From Filobasidium wieringae (lineage: Eukaryota; Basidiomycota; Tremellomycetes; Filobasidiales; Filobasidiaceae), in contig BCIV01000010.1 of NCBI GenBank assembly GCA_001600055.1, positions 310,001-374,000 on the forward strand: 64,000 nt of DNA. The letters are read 5' to 3'. Each line of letters begins with the position of its first letter. Position 1 is the first letter of the stretch. The position numbers and the translations under genes were made by a program. Shown piece by piece: positions 21,816 to 35,546 of the stretch. The notes beneath the pieces were generated by a model that did no database searches, had not been told where the DNA came from, and was given only the letters and a program-made list of their open reading frames with translations.

Positions 21816-22250
21816 CTAATGTTCGCTCGATTCGGCCTTCTTGCGCTCGTACTCTTCGTTCTCCTTGCGCCTGGCTTCGAGGAGCATCGTTCGTCGTTGA
21901 TCGATCATGATTTGTCTGTGAGACAGGAAGATGAGGGTTTAGCGAATGAGACGGAGAGAAAGGAGTAAGGGTCTTTGAGCGTACTGTCGGCCTTCCATCT
22001 CGTATACTCCCCAACCGACCAGTCCGAACCCAGCCATAGCTGCCAAATGAGTCTGAGGAGCTGTATTAGAGAATTTGGCACAACCGAATTGCAGAGCGGG
22101 ATAGCATTAGGAATTAGGACGTCGAAAGACTGTGATATAACTGAAAGTTGGCTAACCGGTGAACATATACTTCTGCTGGATTCCCAACTGCAAACACCGC
22201 GTAGCGAATCCAAAAGCGCTGAACCCGAGGACGTTGGCAATGAGGGACAT
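21816..22250 (-). CDS. Small mitochondrial-type protein, resembles complex I subunit NUXM
   Basis: Three exons (22250-22157, 22060-21985, 21915-21816) give 89 residues. The order is GFSAFGFATRCLQLGIQQK, then AAMAGFGLVGWGVYEMEGRQ, then the charged helix MLLEARRKENEEYERKK. Two hydrophobic segments with a basic, amphipathic tail and a QLGIQ motif resemble the fungal NUXM (14 kDa) accessory subunit of NADH:ubiquinone oxidoreductase as I remember it; small HIG1-type proteins are an alternative. There is no cleavable presequence. Both introns (69 and 96 bases) keep frame and have normal GT-AG ends. The coding structure is convincing; the family name is a guess. Confidence 0.6.
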
Positions 22251-22536
22251 GATGAGAGTGATTTGATGAGATGAAGGAAGGTCTGTATCTAGTAACGGCT
22301 GAGTCTAGAGATACCAATCATGATCATTGCAATGGCTCCTAGGTCGAGGGGAAAGATTGATAAGAACAACCTTCGAGATGGTAAAGTGACGTGTTATCAT
22401 AGCTCTGATTTACTGACAAAATCAACACATCTTCCGACCACAATCACAACAACCCACAAGTTCGCAAAGTCACTTCTGATCGTCCAAAATTCACCCTTTG
22501 ACCCTTAAAAACCAATACAGTCAGCCAGTCGACATC

Positions 22537-24609
22537 ATGGACTCCAACCAATACTCTTTTACTGAAGTGTACCGGCATACAGCTCCGTCGACATGCCAAT
22601 TCTCTCCCGGAACTACCTTCTTTGCAGTCGCGGTAGAAGATCATATTATCGTCCGTGTGACTGCAACCATGCAGCTCGTCCGAACGTGGGCATGTGCACT
22701 TCCAAGTTCAAACACTCAGAATAGCAGGGTAGAACTCAAGCAACTTTATTGGTCACCGGATTCGTCTTATCTGCTAGCTTGTGCCCCAAAATCAGGCTGT
22801 ACATGGGTTTTTGGAGTGGCAGATGCGGATGATAAACCAAGAGCTGTCATCCAATCGGGAATAGAGGGGTTGCTAAGGGCGGAGTGGAGTCCCAGTAGTA
22901 AAGAAGTTCTCTGTTTTTCGGATCAAAGAGTGAGCGACTCGGACTTGGAAGATGGCACATCGAGCTAAGCAGGAAGATGAAAACAGTTGCGCTTGTCAAT
23001 TTATAACCTTGTCGATGGTCGAGGTTCATATATCGAGAACTTCAAGTCTCCTGGCGGATGTAAGGCTCTCTTGTTCTCTGCCAGTATGAGCAGTATTGAA
23101 ACGGTGTGGACATATAGGTCACGCATACCGGCAAGATAAGCGATATCTGGCAATTGCGGAGAAACATAAGGGAAAAGAAGTCTTGTCCATCTACGATGCG
23201 GGGGACATGTACAACTTGATCCGAGTGAGTAATCGTATACACAGTAAGAAGAACTCTCTTGCTAATACTTTCTCATCTACGTAGAGCTTTCCGCTAGCCA
23301 CCCAGGATGTACAAGGTGTCTCCTGGTCCCCCTGCGGAAGATGGTTAGCGGTATGGGACGATCGCCTCAATGTAAGTATCGCAAGCGGTACCACACTTCG
23401 CGACATAACCTGACTTTTCTTTCCGAAGTACTCAATACATGTATATTCTCCTTTGGGTCCGCTCTTATCCACCTTCAACGCCTCGTCCCCTTCTTTCGTC
23501 GGTCCAGATCCAGGATTGGGGGTTCGGACAGTCAGTTGGGGACCTGGCGGACAGTGGTTAGGGATCGGAGGGTACGATGGCAAAGTGAGTGATTTCACTG
23601 TGACAAGGTATTTTGGGGTATTCCGATCTGAACATTCGGATTTCTTTGTAGGTTCGGATAGTAGAAGCGGATGGGTGGCGGTGTATGTGCACTTTAGATC
23701 CAGGAAGACGAAAGGGAAGCTCGAATTTGGTAAGTCCACTCGAAGTCGGATCAAACATTGTAGCCTGGCTGACTGATATGTTTTATGGGTGATCCAGTCA
23801 ACCTGGCGCGAACCCCCAAACTGGTACCACGACTCGGAGTCTACCGGACCGATCGCCTGTAAGAAGCATACCTGCTGACTCGCTCAAGTTTAGGACTGAC
23901 CCAAACCGTCCTTTAGTAAATCGTACGGGACAACAGGAATGGCCAACAGTACTCCAAGATCCTACTCGACCACACGAGAATATGGGAATCAGTCAGGTCG
24001 AATGGAACCCTGACGGTAGTTGTCTGATGATCCGAAGCGGTCAGTATGCTTTCACCGAAAGAGATGGTATCTGGGATTGATCGCTAACTCGAGTCACTCT
24101 TAGACGCGGTTCCTAGCATCGTACAGATTTATAGCTATTTGATGGAGCCTACCGGCACTCAAGCACCTGTGATCAGGCTCCGAACCGTGGTCTCGTTATC
24201 ACAATCGATCAAACAAGCTCGTTGGAACCCGTCACGATCTCAGCGACTAGCCATCATCGGCCTGCCACAGGAAGAGAACCTGAGGGGGATGGGCTCGGGC
24301 GTCTTCATTTGGGACGGGGAGTGGGAGGATGAAGATATGATGCTAGAGCCGAACGCGGATACGGCTGGGATCGCAGAGGTTCTGACTATTCCCATGGGTG
24401 AGCGATCGGCCTGAACTCTACGTTTCCACGATCGATACTGACAGCCTTTGATACTCGTAGCTTCGTTTGATACGCACGATATTCGCTGGGCACCAGATGG
24501 CGAGACGCTTTGTATTATCGATCGGTCGCAATTCTGTATGCTACGGGAAATCGATTCGGGCAATCGAACGCGAGATCAGGCTCAAGAATTGTCAACGATA
24601 ACGGAATGA
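22537..24609 (+). CDS. WD40-repeat protein WRAP73 (WDR8) ortholog
   Basis: Ten exons give about 506 residues: 22537-22929, 22987-23059, 23118-23224, 23285-23371, 23429-23584, 23652-23729, 23798-23858, 23917-24039, 24104-24397 and 24461-24609. WRAP73 is a beta-propeller protein that works with SSX2IP/Msd1 at spindle poles and microtubule-organising centres. Matching segments in order are FTEVYRHTAPSTCQFSPG, LKQLYWSPDSSYLLACA, LRLSIYNLVDGR, YLAIAEKHKGKEVLSIYD, QDVQGVSWSPCGRWLAVWDD, VRTVSWGPGGQWLGIGGYDG, KVRIVEADGW, MGISQVEWNPDGSCLMIRS, IKQARWNPSRSQRLAI, and HDIRWAPDGETLCI. The order and spacing follow human WRAP73. Every intron is 53-74 bases and keeps frame. Length is slightly above the human 460 residues. 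The ATG at 22537 gives the expected short N-terminus before FTEVY. Confidence 0.88.
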
Positions 24610-24720
24610 AAGAGGACTGGTCGACTGTATGTATATATTGTATTGTATGGTATGATACTGGTTGTCATGATTTATGATTCACGTCAAAGGGGGCGTTAAT
24701 GTAGACCAAGAGAGATTCCT

Positions 24721-26458
<1,738 letters not shown>

Positions 26459-27487
26459 CTGAGAGAGTGATGTGTTATGTGGTGATGTATAAGAACAATT
26501 GTGTTTTGGGGAGAAACGGGTGGAACGAGGGATGCAATGCGACTTTTATGCGGGGGCCCAGAGGGATGAGACGCTGTTATTGGTAATTCCGCGCGGACAG
26601 GCAAGGTCGAACGATGGTTGCTGGTCGCTAGCACACGGACAGGCAGGTGAGGGCGAGCAAGCAATAGGGTGAGCAGCTCCAGTAGGTGGTATACGTGGTA
26701 CGTGGTTCATGGAGCAGTACAATCGTTCGAGAGCATCCATTCGTGCTCAGCGTAGCCACAGGCAGCGGTCATCGGAGAAACCGGATTCGCAGGTGCAGGC
26801 TATAGTTCAATAACCGTACCCTCGCTATCAAATACACGTCACCTCCCGCATATTCTTCACCATGACCTGGAAAGGTGGGCAAGAGAAATGAGCGACAGCA
26901 TACAAGATAATATTGTATTCCATATATTCCAAAGTGTAGTACGTGTGGTCTTAGAGGTGTGACTACCATCCTCGTGATGAACCTGAGCGCTGCGAGACGC
27001 TGCAGTCAAGGGTAATTGACCCTATGACCGCCTCCAGGGAATATGTCACACCTGTTATCCTCATCAAACCCTCAGATGTCTGCAATCGCCGTTGGGGCCA
27101 GTCATAATCATGATACAATCGTTTCTGTCATGGAGTAGGGCCCCCGCCGTGATCTCTGAGTTGGGCCTTCCTGTCCGACGATCTTGTATCATTTTGGCGC
27201 TTGAGGAACCTCGCGGAACCGGAAAGTAAACAAACCATTTGATAATAATCAACATATGCAACATATCCCTTTCGAAGCATCATCTCGTTCTTCCTGATCT
27301 ATCTCCTTCTCCTCCATCGCCTTCCCTCGCTCTATCAGTTCTTAGATCACGACCACATCCTTCCAGACATCCACATCTCCACCCCCGAGACGACCTCGAC
27401 CACGATAAACGAAACGACCACCTCGTCATCGATCATTCCCGACTGTCAAACGCCCGAGACACCTCTTACTGAGAACGATAACGAATC
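26459..27487. other. Intergenic region between divergent thiolase and Rho GTPase genes
   Basis: It probably holds both promoters. Short minus-strand ORFs (for example 26440-26664) start at non-ATG codons or lack any family signal. The last 200 bases before 27488 are C/T-rich like a 5' leader. Nothing else was recognised. Confidence 0.5.
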
Positions 27488-28308
27488 ATGTCCGCTCGAC
27501 GAACCGATAAGAGTCAGAAATTAGTGACGGTCGGCGATGGTGGATGTGGGAAAACATGTCTCTTGACTGTATATTCCTCTGGACATTTCCCCGAAGTGAG
27601 CAATCCCCCTTTCCCAAACCCATCGTCGTTGATCACCGGACATAGGCTCACTCATCTATCCATGCACTTACCTCAGGAATACGTACCTACTGTATTCGAG
27701 ACGAATGACAAGACGCAACCCAACCCTTTGGATCCATCGAAATCCATAACGCTTATGCTCTGGGACACGGCAGGACAAGAGGATTTCGATCGGATCAGGT
27801 CGCTCGCTTACCCCGATACCGACGTGGTCCTGATCATCTTTGCTATAAATCATCGAGTCAGTATGGAGAATATAACAGACAAGGTGAGTCCCGTGTGCTT
27901 CATCGCCTTTCAAGGAGGGAGTGGGCTGGAGGACCTTTCGGAGGCTGATCTTGAAACTCGAACCTGAACCTCGTTTATCAGTGGTACCCCGAGATCCAAC
28001 ATTTCCTGGAGCACGTCCCCATCATCTTGGTAGGAACCAAAGTCGACCTCCGTTCCGATCCTCGGGAAATATCCCTGATGGCATCTCAAGGTCAAACCCC
28101 CATCTCTCGTACGGAAGGTGAAACGCTGGCCCATCAAATAGGCGCCAGACGGTATTTGGAGTGCTCTGCGAAGACGGGAGAAGGGGTCCAGGATGTTTTC
28201 GATTCGGCCATCAAGGAGGCATTGGGGAGGGGAGGGTTGAAGGAGGTTTGGAAGAGCGCTAGTGGCGGTGGACAAGGGGGAAGGAAGAAGAAATGTGTGA
28301 TCTTATGA
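27488..28308 (+). CDS. Rho-family small GTPase, Rho4-like
   Basis: Three exons (27488-27595, 27677-27883, 27982-28308) give 213 residues. The protein is a membrane-anchored molecular switch for actin, septation or wall synthesis. G1 is GDGGCGKT (residues 16-23), G2 YVPTVFE, G3 [12 protein letters not shown]4 GTKVDL and G5 ECSAKTG. A Rho insert region follows G4. The end is polybasic GRKKKCVIL, a CAAX box whose final Leu predicts geranylgeranylation. KWYPEI and the YSSGHFPE segment are closest to the Rho4/Rho2 branch as I remember it. Oddities: about five extra residues after switch I ([13 protein letters not shown]) and [13 protein letters not shown] where other Rho proteins have a serine-rich CFSVDS-type string. 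Introns are 81 and 98 bases, longer than average here. A RhoGDI gene lies 16 kb downstream. Confidence 0.88.
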
Positions 28309-29228
28309 TCCGCAGCTGGCGAGAAGGGGTTTGGAGAGGCGATCAAGGATCGCCCCAGGTTAGGCTACGGGACGCTTTCTACGGTTATGACGCTTGGGCT
28401 TACTGGTCTTTTTTGCTATTAATTGCTGTAATGATGAACCCTTCACGACGACGATCTTGTTTTTCTTGTTCTTGTATGCATTGGTTTTATCTACATAGAT
28501 CGGATTTGGATCAGACAGCATATGCAGGCCGCAACCAGAACAGATTTGTCGACGAGAGATGCACGAAAGAGTCTTGACGTTTCGGAAAAGACAAGCAAGG
28601 TCCGCGTCTCAGGTCGAAATCGATCGCGGTAGGGTTTTGGAAACAATCGCGTGAGATTTTGATCCTGGGTGATGCATCTGAAAAGTTCTTTGTCTGAATT
28701 TGAGAGTATGTGTAGCCAGAGACGAGCCCTGCGAACGCATCTCAATCAGAAGTCTCATGGCGGTTGTGGTCTGACCAAAAGAAAAGCACGGGATCCGTCA
28801 TCTTTCAATCAAGGAGACAAAGCACAGGCTGCGACCTAGATCGAAGTTTTTACTGACGTGCGGTAGTCGATCCTCAAACCGAAGTGTCTGACGGGAGAAG
28901 AAAGACCGCCCGTTTCCCAGCTTCAGCTCAAAGAATTCGGTTTCATGTTCAGAAGGATGGGAGTGACTGGCGCGGACGTACGTCGACATGGCAGCCGGCG
29001 TGGGCTGAGCCGTCAGTCACGTAGTCAACGGTCTTAGAGGGGTTTGAATGTACACAGCATAACATCTGAGTTTGAACCTGCAATGGACCGAGAACGATGC
29101 ACTATCACTGATGAGTCTAGCAGGCGATGCATATCGTCGATCATACAAATACAATCCAAAAAGGACGAAAAACAACAGCGAAAAAGAAACACAAGGGAAA
29201 ACAATGGGAGAAGCGCCAGTCGAAACGC
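28309..29228. other. Intergenic region between convergent Rho GTPase and NOP56
   Basis: About 0.9 kb between two 3' ends. A minus-strand ATG-started 63-codon ORF (28798-28989) and others of 60-94 codons show no family. No tRNA or repeat was recognised. Confidence 0.45.
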
Positions 29229-31433
29229 CTAAGCACCACCTTCCGATTTCCTCTTCTTATCCTTCTTCTCCTTCTTCTCCTTCTTTTCCTTCTTTACGCT
29301 AGCAGTCGTGTCATTGCCAGCCATGCTGACGTCGGCCATAGAAACATCCCCTGCGGATTTGCTCTTCTTCTCCTTCTTGTCCTTTTTGCTCTTCTTGGAT
29401 ACCGACTCGTCGATGCCAACGGCTGTCAGGTCACCGGGGGTATCGATCTCCATGTCCTCAGCGCCCAAAGCGGCAACATCAGACTTCCTAAAGATCGTGC
29501 AAGGCGAAAATTAGACATCAACCAGGAATCACAAGATGACGCCAGACTCACCTCTTCTTGCTCTTCTTGTCCTTCTTGCCAGGGGTAGAATTTATGGCAG
29601 AGCTGACACCGGGGATCAAAGAAGCAAGCTTCTGCAACTCTGGGTCGGTAGGTGCGTCGGCGTTCTCCTTGGCAGCATCCTTCTTGCCCTGCTCAACCAA
29701 CTTGATGGCTTCAGCTACCTCATCCTCCTTAGCGTTATCATCATCCTCGTCGTCATCATCCTCAGCAGCGAGATCAGCGGCGATGGCAGCCTGAGCCTTG
29801 GCGATGGCATCAGCGTTCTTGCTAACAGCAGTACCAGACTATACAGTAACAATGTCAGGTCGTTCCCAGTAGCAGTATCCTCTCATAGACTCACCTCGTA
29901 GAAGGCCAGGCGCTCCTCGACCTGAGCACGAAGAGCCTCACCATACTTGTTGGTTGGGTTGTCCGAGAAACAATCGATCCTGCAGGCAATGGAACACTTG
30001 TTGGCCAAGAACCTTGAGATCCTTCCCTTGTGCTTGGTTCCCGCTCGTCCGATGAAGGTACTACAATGGAAAGTATTGAGACGATGCGAGCAGACCAACG
30101 AGCTAAGGGCATCTTACCTGTGATAGATCAAACCGTATTTAGGGGTGTTTCCTTTCGTCTTCAGAGCTCGGAATAAGGCCTTCTCAGCACCGAGAATCTG
30201 AACAGTAGAGGCAGGGTATTTAGCCAAGTTGGTCAAAGAACCACTGGAATCAGATTGCGCAATCAGTATCATATCATCCCCTCTTGATCGTCTTGCTCGA
30301 CTTACGCGTGACTGATCAACCTGGCTCCGATGGTCTCTCCGAGCAAAGCACTAAGGTTGGGTGCAACGGCATGCATTTTGTCGATAAGGTATTGTCTCAA
30401 GCTAGTCCTATAATCGGATAGTTGTACGACACGCTCTGCGAACCTCTTAATGTTGATCAAGTCGAGCTCGTTGATATCGGCTCCCATGGAACTCTTAGCC
30501 GCGTCCATGACGTTTTTGGCCTTGGTCTCATCATCGTCCAAAATCTCCTGGATCTTGGCGGTCCATTCGCTGGCACCGGGCTCGGAGAAGTCGAGCTTAG
30601 ATTTATCTCCAATCAAGAGAACGAGACGAGCGTATTGACCAGGGGTGGATGGGGTAATCTTGACCATTTCTGGGAAGTGCCAGGAGTACCATTCTCGAAT
30701 TCGCATAGAAAATGTGTTGACGTCCTTGTCGAGCTGATCGGCCAGAGCGATGGCCTGTATGATCATGTTATCAGATCGGTTGACGTTGAACTAGTTTTCG
30801 AACACACGGATCAGCAGCCAAGTCAGCAAGCAAATATTTCGAGAAGATGAACGGGATTCGTCACACCTTGACCTTTCCTCGAGAATAACTATGACCCAAA
30901 CCCAACTGCGCCATCTTGACATCTCCCTTTGTCATCCCCGTCCCGGCCTTGCTTAAAAAGAGCTCAGCGTGCAACCTAATTCCACGGACCAATTCCAAAG
31001 TCCTCTCTCCAGTGTCACAAGGGATCTTCTGCTGTTGACTGATCGAAGATGCAAGAGTTCGCTCGCCGATTCCAAGAAGGACACGAGGGGAGTTTTTGGA
31101 GGAAGATGGGATGAGGAGTTGAAGCAAAGAGGAAAGCTGCTCAGAGACGATACCTATTGGGCAAGGTCGTATCATCAGCTGAAGAAGCCGCACGACCGTC
31201 CGAGCGACTTCTGACTAACCCTCGGAAACATCGTTCGCGTTGGCGAGAGCCTCAGCGGCAGAGGTGAAAGGCAAAAAACTCTTCAATTTGACCATTCGGC
31301 TGAACTTGGAGAAATCCAAAACGGCTTCCTGTACAGCCTTGCTCTTGGCAGCAACTTCCTCCTGCATGGTAACCTCGAAAAGGGCGTAACCCGAGGCATT
31401 TTCGAAAAGAACGTGGGTGAGATTTCCCGACAT
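29229..31433 (-). CDS. NOP56: Nucleolar box C/D snoRNP protein Nop56
   Basis: Seven exons (31433-31220, 31153-30867, 30790-30306, 30243-30118, 30060-29895, 29838-29552, 29487-29229) give about 607 residues. Nop56 is a core protein of box C/D snoRNPs that guide rRNA 2'-O-methylation. The N-terminal domain begins [16 protein letters not shown] and includes ANANDVSEG. The coiled-coil/NOP part includes [52 protein letters not shown] and [15 protein letters not shown]. The NOP domain signature is [51 protein letters not shown] and [14 protein letters not shown]. The C-terminus has acidic DDDDEDDD and KKE/KKD-rich tails typical of the family. All introns are 56-76 bases with normal ends. I looked for box C/D snoRNA motifs in the introns and did not find a convincing one. 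Confidence 0.95.
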
Positions 31434-31661
31434 TGGTGCAGGATTTTGTACTAAGTTTAACGGAGCTTCGGATATCGACTTGAGAGTGAAGTCTAAGTCT
31501 GGGATACCGTTGTCCAAGAGGGTAGGTGTGAAACCGAAGACAGCTCCTCCACCTCACCATTCAGAGAACTTTGCTTGAGACGTTGAATAATTCTCGGTTG
31601 GCAAGCGCGAATACGCGCGCTTCTGTTTGGTCTGCTCTACATCACGCCTTTCTATCCCATA

Positions 31662-33465
31662 TCAACCTAGAGATGTAATACCAAGACACGTCTTCGCCAT
31701 TGGTACATCCTGCAAACTGGTCAAAACAGCTGAACTAGAAAGCTCTTCCTCTTCCTGCTCCTCTTCTGCATCTTCTTCCTCTTGATCACTACTAGTGTCA
31801 TCGCTACTTGTGTCACTGGCCTGATCAGCGTATCGGTCTCCAGTATATCGTGAGCCATGCGCCGTCAGGATCAAGGGCTTGAATGGGTGCAACGAAGTGG
31901 ATCCAATCGTGTCTATAGTGTTGTGGCTCAACATCAGCTGCTGTAGAGAGTCTAGGATGATGTCCACATGCATACTGACCTTGGCCGATTTGATTGGTGC
32001 AAACACTGCTTTCAGACATGTCCGCTCCAATGTCGTAGAACCGTAGAATGCCATCCTATTCAAAGGAACAACAGCTCAACATAGACCGTCATCATTCCGC
32101 GACCGTGTGAACATACCGTTCCACCTGTAGCGAGATACCTGCCTGCCCAATCTATATCAAATGCTATGCGTTGTTGAGTGCGACCAGGCCTCGGCAACCT
32201 CATGAAGGGTCCTCCGTTTGGGTTCCGCATGTCATACACAGAGATATGATCCGACAAGCGGGAGGCGGAATAAAGGATGAGCGGGTTAAGAGGATGATAA
32301 GCGAGCTTTCCAGCGATAAAGTGTATACAATCAGAAATCCAGGGTATAACATATAAAGACCGGACAATCCGCTTACTTGGGTGATACCGGCACTGGTTTC
32401 CCCGAGAGCAATCTCTGCTAACCGGTCTTCCCCTGTGTCTTCGCTGTAGATACTAACGTTACCCGCATACGAACCAGCAGCAAAGGTGCCCGTTCCATCT
32501 GGTGAAAAGGATAGAGCGGAGATGATTCCTACAGTCATTCCAATAAGCCAAGCTTTTCTTCCACTACTGCAGCAGGTACGTACCTTTTTGACCTTCAGGA
32601 CTCTTCCTCGTGGGGGTTGTCTTCAGTCTCCTACCAGTAGATCCAGGGTGATTGAAATCGAACACCTCAATAGCCGAATCGAAACCGCAGTAAAGACTGG
32701 TTGCTAGCAAATCTGTAAATGAGGATGTGTTGATAGTACACTACAAGAACAAGACTCACCGAGACGCGGTACTGTTGAACGCCATTGATGAGGGTGCTAC
32801 AAATCGTTCGCTGTGGTCGATGATCGGGTAGGATGCTCTGGTCTGGTAAATGTGTATCGTCAATGTGGTTGTCAATGACACGATCTTGACACATTCTGAA
32901 TCTTACACGACCGGAGGTGCCATCAACCAAACGAGTAGGTGCGTCTGAACTCGCAATCAAGAAGCAAAATGTACCAGGATCTTGCAAGCTTGCAGTAGGA
33001 TACCATAGGGCTGACCAGATCGATGATGGTTGAGCAAGTTCTAAACGTGGTTTCCAATATTGTTGAGATTTTTCTATATTCGTTCCTTGAGGTTTGTCAC
33101 AGCTGTCTCGGTTTTTATAGCAGAGTGAATGATCGTTCACCGGACGACCAGTAGCCAGTAGAATCATTCTTACGTTGCTAAAATATGACAAGAACGGTTC
33201 TCGGTTATAGCTAACGCTGCGCTTCCGTCAGGACACCTTCAATGGTAATGTCGTTATTACTCATCTGTAGGTCGTCATGAATCGACTCTGCTAACCATTT
33301 GGCAGCACGATAGAAATTGTTCCAGCCATGAAGCGAGTTTGAGCTGGATTCATCCGTTATGTATTGCTCGTGAGATGCCGACGCAAATACGTATTCCGGT
33401 GGACTAGGTAACGATTCGAATGTTCCGGATTGCTGTGACTCTTGAAGATCTTGTGTGGCAATCAT
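31662..33465 (-). CDS. WD40 protein, WRAP53/TCAB1-like
   Basis: Nine exons (33465-33296, 33236-33174, 33102-32907, 32842-32773, 32712-32584, 32528-32377, 32305-32117, 32055-31976, 31926-31662) join to 438 codons. In animals WRAP53 (TCAB1) carries scaRNAs and telomerase RNA to Cajal bodies; fungal relatives are little studied. Matching segments in order are NNFYRAAKWCPDGSALAIT, SSIWSALWYPTA, FLIASSDAPTRLVDG, TRASYPIIDHSE, SLYCGFDSAIEVFDFNHPG, GIISALSFSPDGTGTFAAGSY, LAYHPLNPLILYSAS, SVYDMRNPNG, IAFDIDWAGRYLATGGTDG and TIGSTSLHPFKPLILTAHGS, followed by an acidic tail. The order mirrors human WRAP53. Two junctions are weak: exon 4 to 5 (donor GTACCG) and exon 8 to 9 (acceptor GAG). The start could be 33465 or in-frame ATGs at 33510/33519. 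NOP56 lies 228 bases downstream on the same strand. Confidence 0.75.
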
Positions 33466-33758
33466 ATCGGTATACCTGACTGTCTTATACAGGACGAGGA
33501 GGCTACTCATAAATCTCATAGAATACAGTAGTAGTGAGCTCAGGCGAGAAAGTTAGCTGACGTACCATCATTCATGGTGACTCACGCGTACTCACGTGAT
33601 GGGCGATTAGACATCATTGCGGTTCAGACCACTTTATATTGCAACTCTGACTCCCTCCTTCCCTCCCGCTACCAGCCACTCGCACACTCCCAGACACACT
33701 CGCCGGTCCATTAACTTCAAATTTTGATAATACTCGCCCAAGGAGAACGCTTGCAGAA

Positions 33759-34980
33759 ATGGAGACCTCTACTCATCCCAGTTCGAGGTGTTGTACTTCA
33801 GTAAGTCCTCGAGTACATCGTCATTACACCTCTCCATAACGATTACCCGGTTGGAATCGCTACAGCACCATTTTCGATATCAGCGCCCCCCACCAACTCC
33901 CAAGCTATCAGGTTCCCTCGCTTCCACTTTCCAAGCGCCCTCGTCTACCCATCAGATCGCTCAACTTCTATTGCAGAGGAATAACACGCACCAGAAGCGA
34001 CGTCCCGTCGTACACAAGAAGCGGCATACTACAATGGACCGATATTTTTCCTCATCACCACTGACTGCTCTATCATCCTTACCGTCTCCGCCCCCTTTAC
34101 CTTCACCGCCGTTGATCCCGGTCGTTCGATATCCATGGTCCGACCACCCCGCTTATGACGAAGATCCTATTCCAGAAATTCTACCTCTGAGTCCTGATTT
34201 CAATGAGATTTTGAAGATCTTCGCTCTCACAAAGAATACCTCTGGACCTCTGTCAGAGAATCAAGTTAAGTCTTGGATCACCAGGCTGGTACAGTCTTAC
34301 TTTCCGCCGCCGCAGTCAGCGTTAAATGGAGTGAGATTCTTTTCAGGGCGGTGAGTTATCGATTCGGTCTATCCACGTTGCAAGATTCGAGACATCTGGC
34401 ACTAAGTTCTTCAATCGACAGAGAGTCAGTGTACGGGAAAAGAAGGAAAGCGATCGATCTTACAATTCAGGCATTCACGGACGACGACCTCGACGACATG
34501 GAAGCTACATATGTATGCTTGATGGAGTTCAAACTTGAACAACATACTTTAGAAAAGAGGCTTGCAGCTGAAGAGCAACTGCACCAAAGGTTCGAAGAGC
34601 TTGTTCCTACATCTCGACACCGTTATATCATCGGAATAATCGTGTTGGGCAAGTACTTCAAGGCCTTCCTTCTTGACTGTGTGGAAATGACGGTCCTACC
34701 ACCCTTTCAACGACGCGACCTGAGGTACACCTCTTGTCTAGCAGATCAGGAAATGTACCTGGACAACCCTTATGTGGATTGGACAACCGACCTGGGCTCC
34801 AGGCATTTGTGCCAGGTGTTTGCTGATGTTGTAGGGATTGGTTTAGGTGCAAGGACGGACCGAGACGTCGACGTTGCTGAGTTAACGGACGGGAAAATCA
34901 ATTGTCGACTCAACGGAATTCGCTACCGATCACTCTATGCTACTCCTACCACTCAACCTGGTAGCCTCATGCTAGACTAG
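33759..34980 (+). CDS. Protein of unknown function, three exons
   Basis: Exons 33759-33800, 33866-34350 and 34422-34980 join in frame to 361 residues. The first 14-codon exon is kept because it provides the only upstream ATG in frame with a good GTAAGT donor and a TACAG acceptor; translation from the ATG at 34034 is an alternative. The N-terminal third is basic and Pro-rich (PVVHKKRHTT, LPSPPPLPSPPL). The rest looks folded: SENQVKSWITRLVQSYF, ESVYGKRRKAIDLTIQAF, MEATYVCLMEFKLEQHTLEKRL, RYIIGIIVLGKYFKAFLLD and YLDNPYVDWTTDLGS. I do not recognise the family. The alternation of charged helices and hydrophobic strands could fit a nuclease- or kinase-like fold, but nothing specific supports this. 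Confidence 0.6.
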
Positions 34981-35546
34981 ATGCAAAATGGGTTTCTAGC
35001 CGCCGTGATCGATCTTAGATCTTAGAGCGGATTGACGGACGCGAATTCTTGACTCGACAGCTTGTTCGATGGACGATCGCATGTGAGTGAGTGATGAGCT
35101 GGCGTCTTGTAGAGCAGTTCCAACAAGTTGTAAAGTCGATCATCAGATTTTCGATGGTCCAATGTCGCCGTACATATTCGTACCTTGCGCTGCTTCATGC
35201 CCTCGACGATCTATTCCGGCGCCCGCGCGAAACTCGAGATTTGAAGGAAGCTAAGATCTCGACATTTAGGCTCGATCAGATCGATCGTCGAACCAGGCAG
35301 CATTGACTCGAAACTCGTAAATCGACTCAGTCAAGCTTTTACCCAATACTTCTGTTCGTTCACAACCCGATCGTGAAGACCGTGCCGAAATCCGCTGCTT
35401 CTAGCTTCGCCAGATACAGCAGTATCGGCAGGCTTCGTCAGGCAGGTCCCTGTTTCTGGTCGAATCGTTCTCGTATCGCTCCGGGCATACTACACATAGC
35501 TCATCCAATAGTGTTCCACCATAACACCAGCACTAAAACGACAAGA
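34981..35546. other. Intergenic region upstream of tRNase Z
   Basis: Several inverted CGATC-containing short stretches occur, but no clear RNA gene. The frame of tRNase Z exon 1 stays open upstream to a GTG at 35373 without an ATG, so I treat that part as leader. Confidence 0.5.

Noticed and set aside
29488..31219. Box C/D snoRNA genes inside NOP56 introns
   Set aside because: Nop56 introns host snoRNAs in some species, but these introns are only 56-76 bases and lack a paired RTGATGA and CTGA with spacing for a guide.
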